64,000 nt of DNA, from NCBI GenBank assembly GCA_947172415.1, contig OX359196.1, forward strand, positions 1,180,501 through 1,244,500. The letters run 5' to 3'. The notes under the pieces are model-generated. The model made no database searches. It saw only the letters and a list, made by a program, of their open reading frames with translations, and was not told the origin of the DNA. Position numbers and translations under genes: made by a program. This document shows positions 43,765-56,576 of the stretch, one piece after another. The stretch's first letter is position 1. Each line of letters begins with the position of its first letter. The stretch is from Chondrosia reniformis. Its lineage: Eukaryota > Porifera > Demospongiae > Chondrillida > Chondrillidae.

Positions 43765-46700
43765 ATGGGGGACCGTCCTACTAAACCCTCTGAAGAGGAC
43801 GGTATGTAACGCCTGTGTTATGTAGCAGATATTTTGATCAATCATTTATTTAAGATGTACAATCCTCTTATTCTCCTCTCACCAATATCAGGGGCTAATG
43901 GCCTAAAATTGACTTTGCCTAGTCAGTTAGTTGGTTCTTACTCTAAAATTTACATCATTATTATTAAGCTACTCGTAGCAATATATAGATGTATAGTCAT
44001 TTACATGCTAAAGGTTTTCTGCATCGATTGTAACTTTTGCAGTAATACTTTTGAACAAAGATCTAGTTGACGTTCTAAAAGTTGAAAGATCATTTGACTT
44101 TTGCAGTGATGCTGTGATTCATGTTTATGAAATTTAGTCTCTTTGTAATGTATGGAATGGTCAACTTTATTTTGTATTGATGGTGTTGCAATCCACAAGG
44201 CTCCCTGTAAGGTAGCCACTCTGAGCAGAGTGGAGTTCAGTATAATAGCGATACCTTGTACTTGATATGCTAATATTTAGGATTGTACTTTTTCTGGTCC
44301 ACCTCGATCACCTTTATTTCCTTTCAGAAGTGTCTATATAGAAAATGTATAAATGAGTCAAACTGAAAGTACACTGTATTCATACTACTTTCTCCATAAT
44401 GTGTGCACGTGGACTCTACAGTTTATTAAAGGTCTACTAGTCTCATTTTGAAGTCACTTGCAGTGATTCTGTTTCCAATCATGGTTTATAAACAGAAAGT
44501 AAAACATGGCTGCTGACAGACACTACTGGCCTGGGGAGGAGATGAGATGTATAGTAAAAACAATTTGATTGAAAATAGTATTGATATCACACCTGATAAG
44601 CCTATGATAGGAGAAGTGTTTTGTATATTGGTTAAAATTTACCTTTCAAGCTCAACTACCTATGTACATATACGTACATATGTAGTTTTTATCCAGAATT
44701 ATAATTTTCATATAAACCATAGCATTTTTATTTGTGCAATGATTCAAGTTTTAGCCAAATGCAGTGCATACATGAAAAATAAAAATACACCATTTTCCTA
44801 CATGCTATGCCTACTCAGTAAAGAGCACCTATAGGGGAGCTAAACCTGGAGAGAGCTTTGGATGAGGATACAGGAGTCTTCTCTTTTCTTTTTTCCTTCT
44901 TTCTTCTGCTCCACTGTATCTCCACATGTATAGCCGACTTTCAATTGAATGAAGCCACAATGTAGGTACTACCTTCCACATTGGTCTCGCCACTGCGGCT
45001 TGTATGAATAAATTGTGGTATGACTGTGGAGTTGTACATCTTTTCCAGTATTATACTTAAAATTACTGAAAAAGAGCTTATGTGTAATGTGACTAATAGC
45101 TAGATCTTTAATAGAGTAAGGATTCTTCTAACTGTGTCAAAGTTATCTTTTAAAAGGATCATCTTTCAACTTTTAGAGCGTTATTTTGTTGTCTCTTCTT
45201 GGCTGTCAGATGTTTTCACCCCGAGGGTCTTCTTCAGTGTCAACTAGATCTTTGTTTAAAATTACCACTGTAATATCACATGGACACAATGTTTTGCCTG
45301 TATATATACCTGATCTCTCAAGTAATTCTGAACGTTTCCTTTTAGTTGTGACTGAACATCCTAAACCAAGTGTTAAGTTTACTGAGGAAGAATTACGAGA
45401 GAAACTGACAGAAGAAGAATATCGTGTGACACAACAACAGGGAACTGAACGGTGAGGCTTACTAGACCATGCAATGCAGTTTGATGAGCATGCATCATTT
45501 CAGTAGATTACTAATTATAATTGCTTCAATTGAATATAGGGCTACTAGATTGATATCAATGAGTTGCTATTGTTGTACCTCAATTCTGTGCTAACTACGT
45601 AGTCTCCATTTAAATATCAGGGCCCATTGCCATACAGGTGGAATTTACTAGTGAACTATTTGTCTGATTATTGATTTTGTTGCACATTAACAATACACAC
45701 ACTAATTCATCTCTTGTTAAAATGTAAGCTTTATTGCAAAGAATGGTCAATTTGTGATTGGTGAGAAAGAATGGAAACAACTGCAAATGCAGTTAGTTAG
45801 AGGTAGCATCTCTCAAAAGGGAGACACCTACGTACTCTAGCCATGTTTATGTACTCCTGCATAAGAAATGTGCTAAACATTATTTGCATTGTGTGAGTTG
45901 GATAATGCTTTTACTACTCATAGAGCCTTTACGGGCAAGTACGTGACTGTGTCAGAGGACGGTGTCTTCAATTGTGTGGTTTGTGGAAATGAGCTTTTCA
46001 AAACAGATAAAAAGTTTGACTCGGGGACAGGTATAGCAATTGCAACAAGAACATTTACCTGATGCGAATGTGAATGTACAAATTTTCATATTAGATGATA
46101 GGGAATTCTTTTAATTGAGCTAAACTTATCTTTGAAATGGCTCAACTTTGGTCTTTTTGAGCATCTAGTGATGGAGTTTGTTTCTTCCAGAGTCAAAATG
46201 TCCGATTCTCAACAAATAAACAGTGTGTCTCTAGTCGTTCAAAAAGACTAAAGATGATCATGTACAATAGCAGAAGAATAGTGAGAAGACTCCTATATCC
46301 TCATCCAAAGCTCTCACTAGGTTGGCTTTCCTATAGGCTCTATAGGCATTTTACTGTAGAATGGATGCAGTATATATGGAGGTATAATTGATATTCTTAT
46401 TCTTTAGTCTTTTAAACTCACTGTCTCTAGGTTGGCCTTCATTCTCTGATGTTGCAGAGAAGGGTACGGTAACCAAGGTGATTGATGAGTCACATGGCAT
46501 GGAGAGAACTGAAGTAGTCTGTACAAAGGTACACTTGTGCATTTTGTTAATGCTCTATACCTTGCATTATTCAAAGTAGACTGTGTTGTATATACATACA
46601 ATAACATGTCTGTGTAGCGTCACTAGAGTGTACTGTAAAACCAATTAACGTCCATTATATTTAGCATTTTACCCTATATGACTTATTAGTGTCCATTAAA

Positions 46701-47402
46701 TTTAGTATTTTGTTGTAAATACTTGCTCCACACTACAGCGCATGCGTAATAATAAACATTTTAGCAACCATAAAATGTTAGCAAATGATATCACATTGCT
46801 AATTTTGCTAACATTAATGGTGCACTAATATTAAGGGTTTTACAGTACTTAATATTCATGATTTTGAGATTGGTTCATGTAAGCTGTATTCTCCATGTGT
46901 GTACTGTAGTGTAATTAAGGATGGATGGTTAGCAATATAATTAATAAATTCAAGTATTGTAAATTTTGTCGCTATTGTATCTATTTGTGCAAACTGATAG
47001 TGTTGCAGAAGATTAGTAATAGCAGGGTTGCCCCCTAGGATTGCCCCCCCCCCCCAAGACTTTTGGGAGTTCATATAAACTGCTTTGACACCCTCATACC
47101 ATTGCCCTCCTAAATTTTGGAACTTTTTATTTTGCCCCCCATGGCCCAAGTTCTGCATGCAGCTCTGAATAATTAAGTTGTAACTATAAGTATTTATTTT
47201 TAAAAAGAAAAAAATAGAAAGTTATATTTGAAGAGGGTGATCTACTAAGTGACTGTACCTCTGCTGTTGCTTGTCTCCTCTGTAGTGTGGAGCTCACCTG
47301 GGCCATGTGTTCCCCGATGGTCCTGGTCCCTCTGGCCTCAGGTACTGCATTAATTCTGCTTCTCTCAAATTTCATCCAAATATGAAGAAAGACAAAGACT
47401 AA
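43765..47402 (+). CDS. MSRB: Methionine-R-sulfoxide reductase B, active-type copy
   Basis: Five exons in agreeing phases: 43765-43801, 45346-45451, 45924-46030, 46431-46528, 47286-47402; 154 aa. Zinc ligands are C65-x2-C68 and C114-x2-C117. The GWPSF motif, [13 protein letters not shown], and RYCINS with catalytic C137 are all present. Reduces methionine-R-sulfoxide in proteins. The catalytic residue is cysteine (vertebrate MSRB1 uses selenocysteine). No second, resolving cysteine near the N-terminus is obvious apart from the zinc set. There is no targeting peptide, so it is likely cytosolic or nuclear. Introns contain repeats (inverted pair about 44050-44100 / 45150-45265; family A at 44798 and 46285). 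Confidence 0.93.
44050..45265. repeat. Inverted repeat pair and family A copy in MsrB intron 1
   Basis: AACAAAGATCTAGTTGAC and CTAAAAGTTGAAAGAT at 44050-44100 recur in reverse at about 45150-45265. The right arm also carries a reverse family B core (GAGGGTCTTCTTCAGTG). A family A copy in reverse lies at 44798-44910. The ends suggest a composite mobile element; target duplication was not found. Confidence 0.55.
46285..46370 (+). repeat. Family A 3' fragment in MsrB intron
   Basis: TATCCTCATCCAAAGCTCTC, ACTAGGTTGG, CTATAGGCTC: the right half of the family only. Just upstream (46100-46255) is sequence related to the foldback at 39440. Confidence 0.5.
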
Positions 47403-47936
47403 ACTTAAATAAAAATTGTTTCTAAGTTTGAAATTAAATTATATTGTATTGCATTTGTTTGTTAATGTACCATATGGACACGAGTTAGTCTTTAATATTT
47501 AATTTATGTTGAAATGCTACTACACCTTTCAAATGTCATTCTGCCTTTCGCATAGTGAAAAATATGGATCTATGTGCAGGTCATTCAGCATTCTAAGCAC
47601 TTGAAAGACAAACTATGTCAAGCTCCAGTCTCTTAGTGATAGCTGAGTACTTACGTTTCTGATGACCAACTATAGATTGGAGCCCAGGGCGTTTCTACAT
47701 TTCGGCGTGTGCTCGCTCGTGCGTGGAGGTAAAAGCTTGCAAGAGTCGCAGTGTTTCCTGTGAGAATTGGCCGCTCAGTCGATATTTTCCTCATCACCAC
47801 ATTTGTGTTTCTACCCCCGACTGGTGACCATTTTTGGCCGTATTTATTGTTTACATGTTTTCCTTATTCAAAATTTGGAATTGCCATGAGAATTGACATT
47901 GAAATTGCAAAAGCATGGACTGTACGTCATCAGATT

Positions 47937-47961
47937 TCTCACTGCACGACTGCTTTAGGTA
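47937..47961 (+). promoter_or_regulatory. 25-bp promoter element shared with the first MsrB gene
   Basis: Identical to 43684-43708 and at nearly the same distance from the ATG (55 versus 57 bp), while surrounding sequence has diverged. It could be a core promoter or 5' UTR element; TTTAGGTA at its end also resembles a splice donor. Confidence 0.6.
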
Positions 47962-48015
47962 TAAAACACAGCGGAACGTTCATTTGGTAATATACTCGAG
48001 CTCCACACATATACA

Positions 48016-51000
48016 ATGTCTATGGATTTCACTTACGGATTGCCTAAGGCTGTAAAGGACCAGAGTAGGTGACATCGATCAATGTAGACATATCCTTACG
48101 TACATGCGCATGCACCTCTTTGGGTAACAAATATATACCCCTTATTACTTCATAATATTACGGGAGTGCCTTTTACGAGTGTCCTTCATATATCAGCACA
48201 CTCATAGACATGTGTAGTTCTTCAATTGTAATTGAATGCCTATATATATTTGGGTCCTGAAGTGATAAGGTTTAGTTGTCGCGATCATTGCTGATGAAGA
48301 CCTTAATGTTGCTGTTGCTCAATTAACTTCATATATCATATTGGGTCCTATATATTCATGAGGTTGTGGCATGCAGTCATATGGATATGTGGTCCTAATG
48401 TAATTACAGTATAGAAACCATGTGAAGTGTCAGTTGTATGAAGGATGTTAGATTGTGGAGTGTATAAGTTCCACAAGTATGCAGTGAATACATACCTATC
48501 ACTGCATGACAAGATTGTATGTGTAATTGAGCTGGACCCTACATTCTCATTGTAATTATCAGGAAGTCGGGGATTTTAAATCAGGCTAAAGTATTCAGTA
48601 AACCATCTTCTTCCTCATTAATGCTTGTCTGCATGCATGCATGTGGCAAAGAGTATGATTGCAGCCTATATCTATAGCTGGAGAGACTTCTTTGAGATGA
48701 AAATCCTTCTTTGAGATTATAAAACATTTTCTTTATTTCTTTATAGTTGTAATGGAAATTCCACCTCTAAGTGAAGCCATGGAAAAGGAGTTTTCTCCAC
48801 TAAAGTTGAAAAATAGATTGAAAAGAGAGCAATTTGATGTGATTGTAAACAAAAACGATAAGTAAGGCTACAGTGACTTAGGGGTTTATATACAGAACCC
48901 TATCTATCCACTTTGGCCTCTGAGCTATGACTGTTCTATACTCCATTGCTATTGATTTTGACTAAAGAAAGTATACCCGTAGCAAAGATAATGAATGCAT
49001 AAGATTGCATGCTTAATTCCTGTAGAGATTTTAATGCTGTATATCTTTAACCAGCAATGCTGTATACCATATATGTATATGGTTGATTAGCCCCAGCCCT
49101 CTGACCCCATTACCAGTTCATTGGGAATATATATATCCAATTGTATAGATCTGTAGCTGATGGTAAGGTTGTAAAGCCAAGTGTGAATGGTGTCTATAAG
49201 TGTGTCGTCTGCGAGGATGAACTATTCTCAACAGATGAGCAATATGAACCTGTAGAAGGTAAGACAGAGCCAATTATAATTTTTGGAGCTGTGGCTATAT
49301 GCCTAATTATATGACAAACTGTCAGTGTACATAACTGGTAATCTGATGTCGATCCCTTATAGCATATATAGCATATGGGTATACTTAAAATAAAATACAC
49401 TAGTACTGCTAGGTTGCCCCAATAGACCCCAATGCCCCATTCATACAGTAGATGTTTTGAAGATCGATAAACAGAATGCAGAATTTTTGCTATTTTACGT
49501 AGGTGTGACTTTTATTTAGCTGATATCTATGGACCACACTGTCCTGAAAATATTTCTTCATTGTTTTGTGCTACAGAAAAATGCACGTTCACCATCTAAT
49601 CTATCCGAAGCATACAGTATTATAAATTCTTTACTGTATACACAAGCCTGCCCCCATGGCCGGCTTCATTTGATCAGCCTAGAAGCAATATACGCTAGCA
49701 CTATAATATGAATCACATGCATATGCACATACGTATAATTTACTTGTCATTTGGATGTCACTATACAATATGCCTATAGGTTGGTTCACCTTTTCTGCCC
49801 CAAAAGGAGATGTGGTAATCACAGTGAAGGACGACATAGAGAAGAGACTTCTAACAGTTTGCAAAAAAGTATATCTTTGCATTGTATTCATGCTCTATAA
49901 CACAGTATTCCCAACTAGAGGATGTACCGTATGACCGGAAATATTGGCGAGGAATTAAATTTGGCGAGTTGGCAGTCTAGCATAGAATCGCTAAATTTAA
50001 AATTGTCAAATTTTGAGGCTATATAATATAAAACTTGTTGCATAACCGTCTTCGACAAATTTAAAATATGCCAACATTTATCTTGCCTTATTAGGACCAC
50101 CAATATTTCCAGCTATATGGTATTATAGCCTATTATAGCCTATATACCCTCTAATTAAATATTGTTGCCTATATGATCAGTGTCACTATATATATATATG
50201 TATCCTTAATATTTTGTCTTTATAGCATATATATATTTAGCCTATAAGAGAAAATGCAATTCCGACAGGATATATCAAACAATCCTTAGCCCTGATTAAA
50301 TCCATACATACATATTCAAATGTGGTTATCCAGGCCGCTCTATATGTAAATGATATATTTCTGTATATTATTAGATGACTATATATGGTATTTTGTAACT
50401 TACACTGTACATGTAGTAGAAATTGCTTAATTCGAAAATGGCCAGTTAACACACACTGGTATTCATGGTTAATGAGAATTAAGAATTAACTGTTCAAAAC
50501 CAACAACTGCTTAAAATACTGTCGCTATACACAAAGAAATGCTGTTAAACAAAAGAAAGTTCTTTATGTTTGTGTTGAATACTGTGTGTAAATGGCCCCA
50601 ACAAAGAAGCAGCACACGCAATTTTTGAATTGATTGATTTAAGAGACTTTCTATATAAAACTGAAATTTGTAAGAAGAATGGGATTTCTAATAACCCGAC
50701 ACTATTGCACGACTTTCCTTAAGAATCAGGAGCTAGGAAAATTAAAAAGCAGCTATTGAATTCGAATTCAGAGAGCACTTCTAGTGAAACAATTGAGGAA
50801 ACATCTTTTGAATGTCTTTAAATTCATGCATCTTTGCATACTATACATTTATTATTATGCTGAATTTAGTGATTATTTCAATTCTTTAGAGTCAGAATTT
50901 AGATCAGTAACCATTATATATTTTTTCTGTTTTTTCCTCCTATATAGTGTCATGCTTACCTGGGTGTACTAGTTGTTGGGGGACCATCAGGTCTGAAGTA

Positions 51001-51049
51001 CAGATATGCAATCAATTATCATTCTTTGAAGTTTAATCCTAATAATTAG
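48016..51049 (+). CDS. MsrB paralogue lacking the catalytic cysteine (predicted pseudoenzyme)
   Basis: Five exons: 48016-48064, 48747-48861, 49149-49258, 49780-49868, 50948-51049. All intron phases match the first MsrB gene, and the total is again 154 aa. The four zinc cysteines remain (C73, C76, C119, C122). The active site is gone: RYCIN is RYAIN (A142), [13 protein letters not shown] is CHAYLGVLVVGGP, and GWPSF is GWFTF. The frame is fully open with intact splice sites, which argues against a simple pseudogene. The fold may be kept for binding oxidised methionine or a partner; that is inference. N-terminal third is strongly diverged. Confidence 0.85.
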
Positions 51050-51229
51050 ATTCAGTTTATTGTAACACAAAGTATATAGTGTTCACAGTTATTCAAGATA
51101 CTGTACGTGTATACACATGTATTATCCTTTAATTTATTTCAATTTGAATTAAATGTAGCCTTAATATGTTAATCAACAAAAACTGTTTTTTTCATTGTTA
51201 TTTCACTAAATCAAACCCATTCAACATGC

Positions 51230-51850
51230 TAGATATGATATATATTTGCATGTTTCTATATATATCATGATAATTTCTTCATTATATATTACTACTACCA
51301 TTCTAATGCATTAGAACATGCAGTTGCAATATGGCAATATTCTAAATATTTAATGTCTTTCTGTTGCAGACTTCCATTCCATGTCATTTTCCACCGCATT
51401 AATATAGGATGCAAGGGGCTCACTCCTAGAAAAAATCTGGCTATTTTCAGGTTGAATGCTTCCCTCTTTAAGCATCCTATAAAAGGACTCCAAATCACAC
51501 TTCCATAATCAAAGATGGGGAAAATTAAAGCTCTTATAATCTTCTTAAAGACATACGGTCTAATTTCTCCTCTCTTGCACCAGTCATGTTTGATATTAAA
51601 GAAATCTCGCTCCGATTTAATCAAATTATCATTGTAAATGCTTTGAAAATCAAGATGTTCATTAAAAAGAATCCCCAGATATCTGTACTATCTAACTAAT
51701 TCCATTCTCTTATTACCAATATAGAAGTCAGCATCAGTGGCCAGTATTGATTTCTTTCTGAAGTGTATCACCGAAGATTTTGTTTCATTAATTACTAAAT
51801 GATTCTTCTGGCACCAAGACCCAATAGCTTGCAAAATAGCATTATATATA
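51230..51850 (-). pseudogene. LINE reverse-transcriptase fragment
   Basis: The minus strand gives AIGSWCQKNHLVINETKSSV, YRYLGILFNEHLDF, then IIRALIFPIFDYGSVIW. These are the post-catalytic and thumb motifs of a non-LTR reverse transcriptase in the right order, with at least one in-frame stop near 51690. The piece is 5'-truncated, possibly with a short tail near 51240. It belongs to the same broad type as the fragments in the ankyrin array. Confidence 0.75.
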
Positions 51851-52086
51851 ACATTGTATATAGGTTATATATGTATATATATATGTAGGCTATAGGATTC
51901 CATCAGACTACATATATACACCCATGAATTCAAATCTTAAGACACAAATCCCACAAACTGTCAAATATTTTCTAATTGCACGGTTTGTACTGCGTGGGTC
52001 ACCGATGTATACCAATTGCAACCCCCTCCTTAAATGCTATCCTTCCTTGTCATTGTATATACTTACTGGAAGGGTTACAGTGAAGC

Positions 52087-53850
52087 ATGTTAACTAGCTC
52101 ATCACTCCTTCGGTGTCTTCTTCTTCTTCTTAGAATTGTCTTTCTGTCATTGTCACAAGGTAAGATTTCTAAAAAGATCGTCCTAGACCTGTATAAGTTA
52201 TATACTATATTATATATGTGTCACGGTAAGCGTATATAGATATGGATTATACTCTATCGTAGTGACTTTGCTGAAGCCTTGTTTTATAGATTGTCAACGC
52301 TGAATTAATGAGTCCTTTTAACAAGTATTATTACATATTTCATGCTCCTATATGTCGTGGTAATAATGACACGAAAATAATTATATGCACCCTTATGGGA
52401 AATTATAAGAATAACACTTCCTACAGGACTTCAATTTGAAGAGAGATATTTTGTCACTGTTCCTGACAGCCTCCCAGTAGGAGATGTAGTATTCCAGGAG
52501 ACACTCAATACAAGGGGAGTTGCTAATCTAGAAGGTGTCAATGTTACCCTGAGGGTAAACAGCAGTGATATATTTACTGGATCCATTTCTAATGGAATGT
52601 CACTATTACAGTTAACACAGATATGCTTGAGGAAGGAATCTATACATTGAACATTTGGGTCAGAGGATGGTACTATGACAGGAGACAGTCTAGTTCTGGA
52701 ATCCTACAGAGTCCTGATGCCTCACCTTCTGGTACCTCATCCACTGCTTTCTCATCCCCATTGTCCACTGAAGAGGGAACCTCCATCTTCTTGACCAGTT
52801 CGTCAGCACCAAGTCCAAGTCCTAGTCCTAGCGGCTCCGTTCAGTGCCAGTATTTCAATATATCAGCTCAACTGACCATTACTGTTGTCATGCAGAGCAG
52901 TTACACTCAATGTCACAAGTGTCTCACCTTATCCAACAGAGAATATCATCTTTTCATGTAATTTTTGGACTCAGTCTTTGGATGTTGAGTATAGTTGGTT
53001 TTGGAACGGAAGCAGATATAGATGGTGAAACAGATGCAACATTTGTCCTCATGGCTACTTTCAGTGACGACAGTTCAGTGTTCTACTGTACTGCTAACAA
53101 TATTACATCTGATATCAACATCACAATAAACAGTGAGTTCAACTAGCTAGTTCATGCAAAGGTTCAGGTCAAAACAGGTGTATTGTACAGCTATGACTTT
53201 GTTTTAATACATTAATTAAATAAAAATTACTTTCACAGCTGCTACCCCAACAGTAAATCTTCTTGTGTTGCCAATGGCTACAAGTCAGTTGGAAGCTGAG
53301 GGAGTGATCTATCCATTAGTTCTATATAGCAGAAGTTTACGATACTCTCAACTTTACTTGTACTTTTACCGGAGGACATCTCTTTGAACTGCTGTTGAAC
53401 AATACTGCTATTACCTTACCTGAGAATAGCAGTCTAGTGAGAGGAGAGGTGAATATGAGGGTAATAGAAAATGGTGCCACTGAAGAGATTCAGGTAGTAA
53501 CATCCCAAATTTGGAACTGTTTAGCAGTAGTGGATGAGATGAATGTTGTGCCAAATCCAGTAATTGTCGCTAGTGAGTTTACATATAGTTTGTGATGATT
53601 GAGCTAGCTCTGTACATCTTATTTATATGATCCAATTCCATTTAAGACTTTTATACGTATCATCATTATAATGAAATGTAATTTTATGTTTCTTACGTAG
53701 TTCAACCATATAATTTGAGTGTGGAGGCAAATCCTGGCTTGGAACTTACTTTTGGTGAAATGTAACTCTCACATGTACTTCTGAAGGAGGACCTACGCTT
53801 AACTACACCTGGATGTTGCCTGATGACCCTAATATAGTGAATATATACGT
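52087..53850 (+). pseudogene. Cadherin/Ig-type cell-surface receptor, decayed
   Basis: Exon 52087-52159 encodes a clear signal peptide (MLTSSSLLRCLLLLLRIVFL). After an intron, a cadherin-like stretch follows (YFVTVPDSLPVGDVVF ... NVTLRVNSSDIF ... EGIYTLNIWVRG), broken by a 1-bp shift near 52600. Then come a Ser/Pro-rich spacer and Ig-like pieces: DDSSVFYCTANN (about 53065), TLNFTCTFTGGH (frame change near 53325) and NLSVEANPGLELTFGE / TLTCTSEGG (1-bp shift near 53762). No transmembrane region is found; similarity ends near 53850. Several independent shifts make a pseudogene likely. Confidence 0.6.
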
Positions 53851-55700
53851 ATATATGCTATTGCTATATATGCAACTTTTTTAACTTTTTGCTTTCTTTA
53901 TAGTGCTGCATGGGGCCAGGCATACTTTCGCCCTAGTATGCAATGAACTTGGTGCACTTAAAAATTATATTGAATTTTGAATTGAATATATCTGTCAAAA
54001 AATGGCAAAATACATCTAGATGAGAAATGAAAAATGTCAATTTGTAGCTTTTTCACAAAAGAAAAAACAGGCAATTTACATACCAATTTTAATATTAGAA
54101 TAACAACACATGTACAATGATTCAGAAACTAAGCATATAGTATAGTGTGGCAATTTCAATTGCTTGCACGGCCAGCTGTTTTTGTTATTCTTCATGAATG
54201 GAAGCGAACTATTGCCATATATGGCAATAAATGAACTGTAATTGGATTGCTATTGCACGAGTTGTTTTGAGCTAGGTGTACATGACCCTGCTATATAGCT
54301 CTCTTGTTATTGTCACAAAAGAGTATTAACAATCTCAACTAGAACATTCTAGCCAAATCCTCTAATCACTGTCTTTTAAAAATAAAGTGGGACTTCCTCA
54401 TCTAGATGTATCTTGCCAAAATAAGTTATACCTTAGGTGTGAAGAGTGTAGGCAAGTACAAATTATATAGTTAAAAGGGTTATTCATGTCACAAAGACTT
54501 ACCCTATATCATGCATGTCTAATTGTCTATCTAAATTTAAAGTAACCAAAATTCCTCACACATACGTATATTATATCATCCCAATTCGCCATAGTATGGT
54601 CATCCATACAGCTAGCTACTCTCAACAGCTACAGCCAGACATCATATAGATACTGTCAAACTGTATGAAACACTTTTGGGATTTTGGGACAAACATAAAA
54701 GTTAACCATATAGTATATAGCATGATCAAGCATATATAGTCCTTGAGTGATATATATACGTATCCAGGAACAATTGAAATGGTTCTAGTCTGACTATATA
54801 TACATACAAATTGTCAAACCATTTAAGAACAACAGGTTCATTTTGCCTAAAAAGTATAAACTACCATGGCAACACCTAAAGAACATAGCTGCCATTTTGG
54901 ATATATTAATAATAATAATTAAGCCTGAACGTGTGCATAATAATCCAGTGTTTCCACACACTAACTGGTCTGGACCTGTCATGTACATAGAATACAGCTA
55001 TATTGTATATAGGCACTTGGACATTCAGGCTTAAACTATATAGTGTGTACGTGTACATATATGTATATGTATATGTTTTATAAATTATCTATGCATGCAA
55101 TACAACTACACAGAATTTAAACTTATTGCCACTTCTAAAACTTACAAGTTTCAATTTCATAAAGAGCTGTTCCATGTAGTGGTTACCTGGTTACCATGGC
55201 AATGATCTCGTCCATGTTTAGAATCTGCCAATTTCTCTACAACCAAAAAGGAGTAACAATCAACTTTGTCAAATACAAAAAAGTATATATGTGGTACAAG
55301 TCTTCTAAAGCGAACAGAGAAGGGAATTCAACTTTAACTTCTGAAGTTCGTATAAATATAAACCAAAAAAACATTTCCATGCGTATCTCTTCCCATATAA
55401 GTTGCGGTGTCAATTAACATAGTGTGCATGCAAGTCATTGAACGCTATTTGGTTGAGCATTTGTAGGCTATGCTCATGTGTGATAATCTCAATTCTATAT
55501 ATATATAATGTCTATATTTTTGATGTTATATTATAGCAGGCGTATATAGCTAACCTTAACGGTGCCTACAAAATGTAGTTCTTCCTAAGAATTAGAATAA
55601 TTGTAACTTGCGCTGTGTAGATATATATTGCAGAAATGTACAAAAATTCAATTCTCTTAATAATCATTTTGTTAAACTGTATACAATAGCTGAATGCCAC
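53851..55700. other. Intergenic, no gene seen
   Basis: AT-rich. At 54917-55036 TAAGCCTGAACGTG and GACATTCAGGCTTAAAC form inverted ends of about 12-15 bp around 100 bp, possibly a small MITE. TTGTAACTTGCGCTGTGTAG (55600) is a trace of the CAAGTTACAA family. No supported gene. Confidence 0.5.
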
Positions 55701-56317
55701 GTAAGAAGACGACGAGTCTATAGAGACAGTCATGGCTGAGTTGTTGAGACTTTCGCCTGAAGATGCTCTTTCTATTGTGGAAGGTTTTGCTGAGCTGTTT
55801 TGACCATTCTTTGCTGAATAGCTGAATGAATGTACTACACGTACTCATTGTTCTCGAACTCGACAGCGAAATCTTCCTACGCTGAATAGCTGAATGGATG
55901 TACTACACGTACTCATTGTTCTCGAAGTTACCACCAGAAAATCGTTCGAAAAAATACGTTTATTATAAATAGATCCCAGCAAATTTCATTCTTTGGCCTT
56001 CGGGCCCCGCTCCATCCAGCGCCGGAGTATACGGTTCGCCAGCCTCCGGGAATTTGGTGCGACTACCATGGCTTGGAGTACGGTCATGGGACCATGTGCT
56101 GCTGAAGGACTTGAGGTTTCTCTGAGGGGGATGGTCTTCTCCAATATGGCCTAGGATCCGGGGTTGTTCCTCCCTAGCAACTCGCCTTTGTGCGTTTGTT
56201 CTCCCGAAGATCGAGGCTGATGGTCTGGAAGCAGTGCGTGGGACCAGTACCCACCGACTCGGCGAAGAGAAGCTCTGACCGGAGTCCCTGTTTTAGGCTG
56301 CCCGTTTTAAGGTAATT
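55701..56317 (+). other. GC-rich block with 46-bp direct repeat and a 23-codon ORF
   Basis: ATG at 55732 opens a 23-codon frame (MAELLRLSPEDALSIVEGF...) ending at TGA 55801-55803. A 46-bp direct repeat (GCTGAATAGCTGAATG start) occurs at 55813 and 55881. From 55985 to 56310 the sequence is unusually GC- and CpG-rich (CTTCGGGCCCCGCTCC, CAGCGCCGGAG). It looks like a promoter and first exon, but no long frame follows. Confidence 0.4.
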
Positions 56318-56576
56318 GCATTTGCATACACTTGAATTTGGTTGTCTCGTTCAGGCATTTGCATACACTTGAATTTGGTTGTCTCGTTCAGGCATTTGCA
56401 TACACTTGAATTTGGTTGTCTCGTTCAGGCATTTGCATACACTTGAATTTGGTTGTGTCGTTCAGGCATTTGCATACACTTGAATTTGGTTGTCTCGTTC
56501 AGGCATTTGCATACACTTGAATTTGGTTGTGTCGTTCAGGCATTTGCATACACTTGAATTTGGTTGTCTCGTTCAG
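56318..56576. repeat. 37-bp tandem repeat, seven copies
   Basis: Seven exact-length units (7 x 37 bp), each starting GCATTTGCATACACTTGAAT and ending TTCAG. Units differ only at a CTC/GTC position in the TTGTCTCG segment. Very low divergence implies recent expansion. Confidence 0.95.

Noticed and set aside
46856..47158. A 100-codon minus-strand frame with a glycine-rich run
   Set aside because: Driven by a poly-C tract in the last MsrB intron; antisense to a spliced gene.
48016..51049. Calling the second MsrB a plain pseudogene
   Set aside because: All exons are open, splice sites and phases are intact and the zinc cysteines are kept; loss is confined to the active site.
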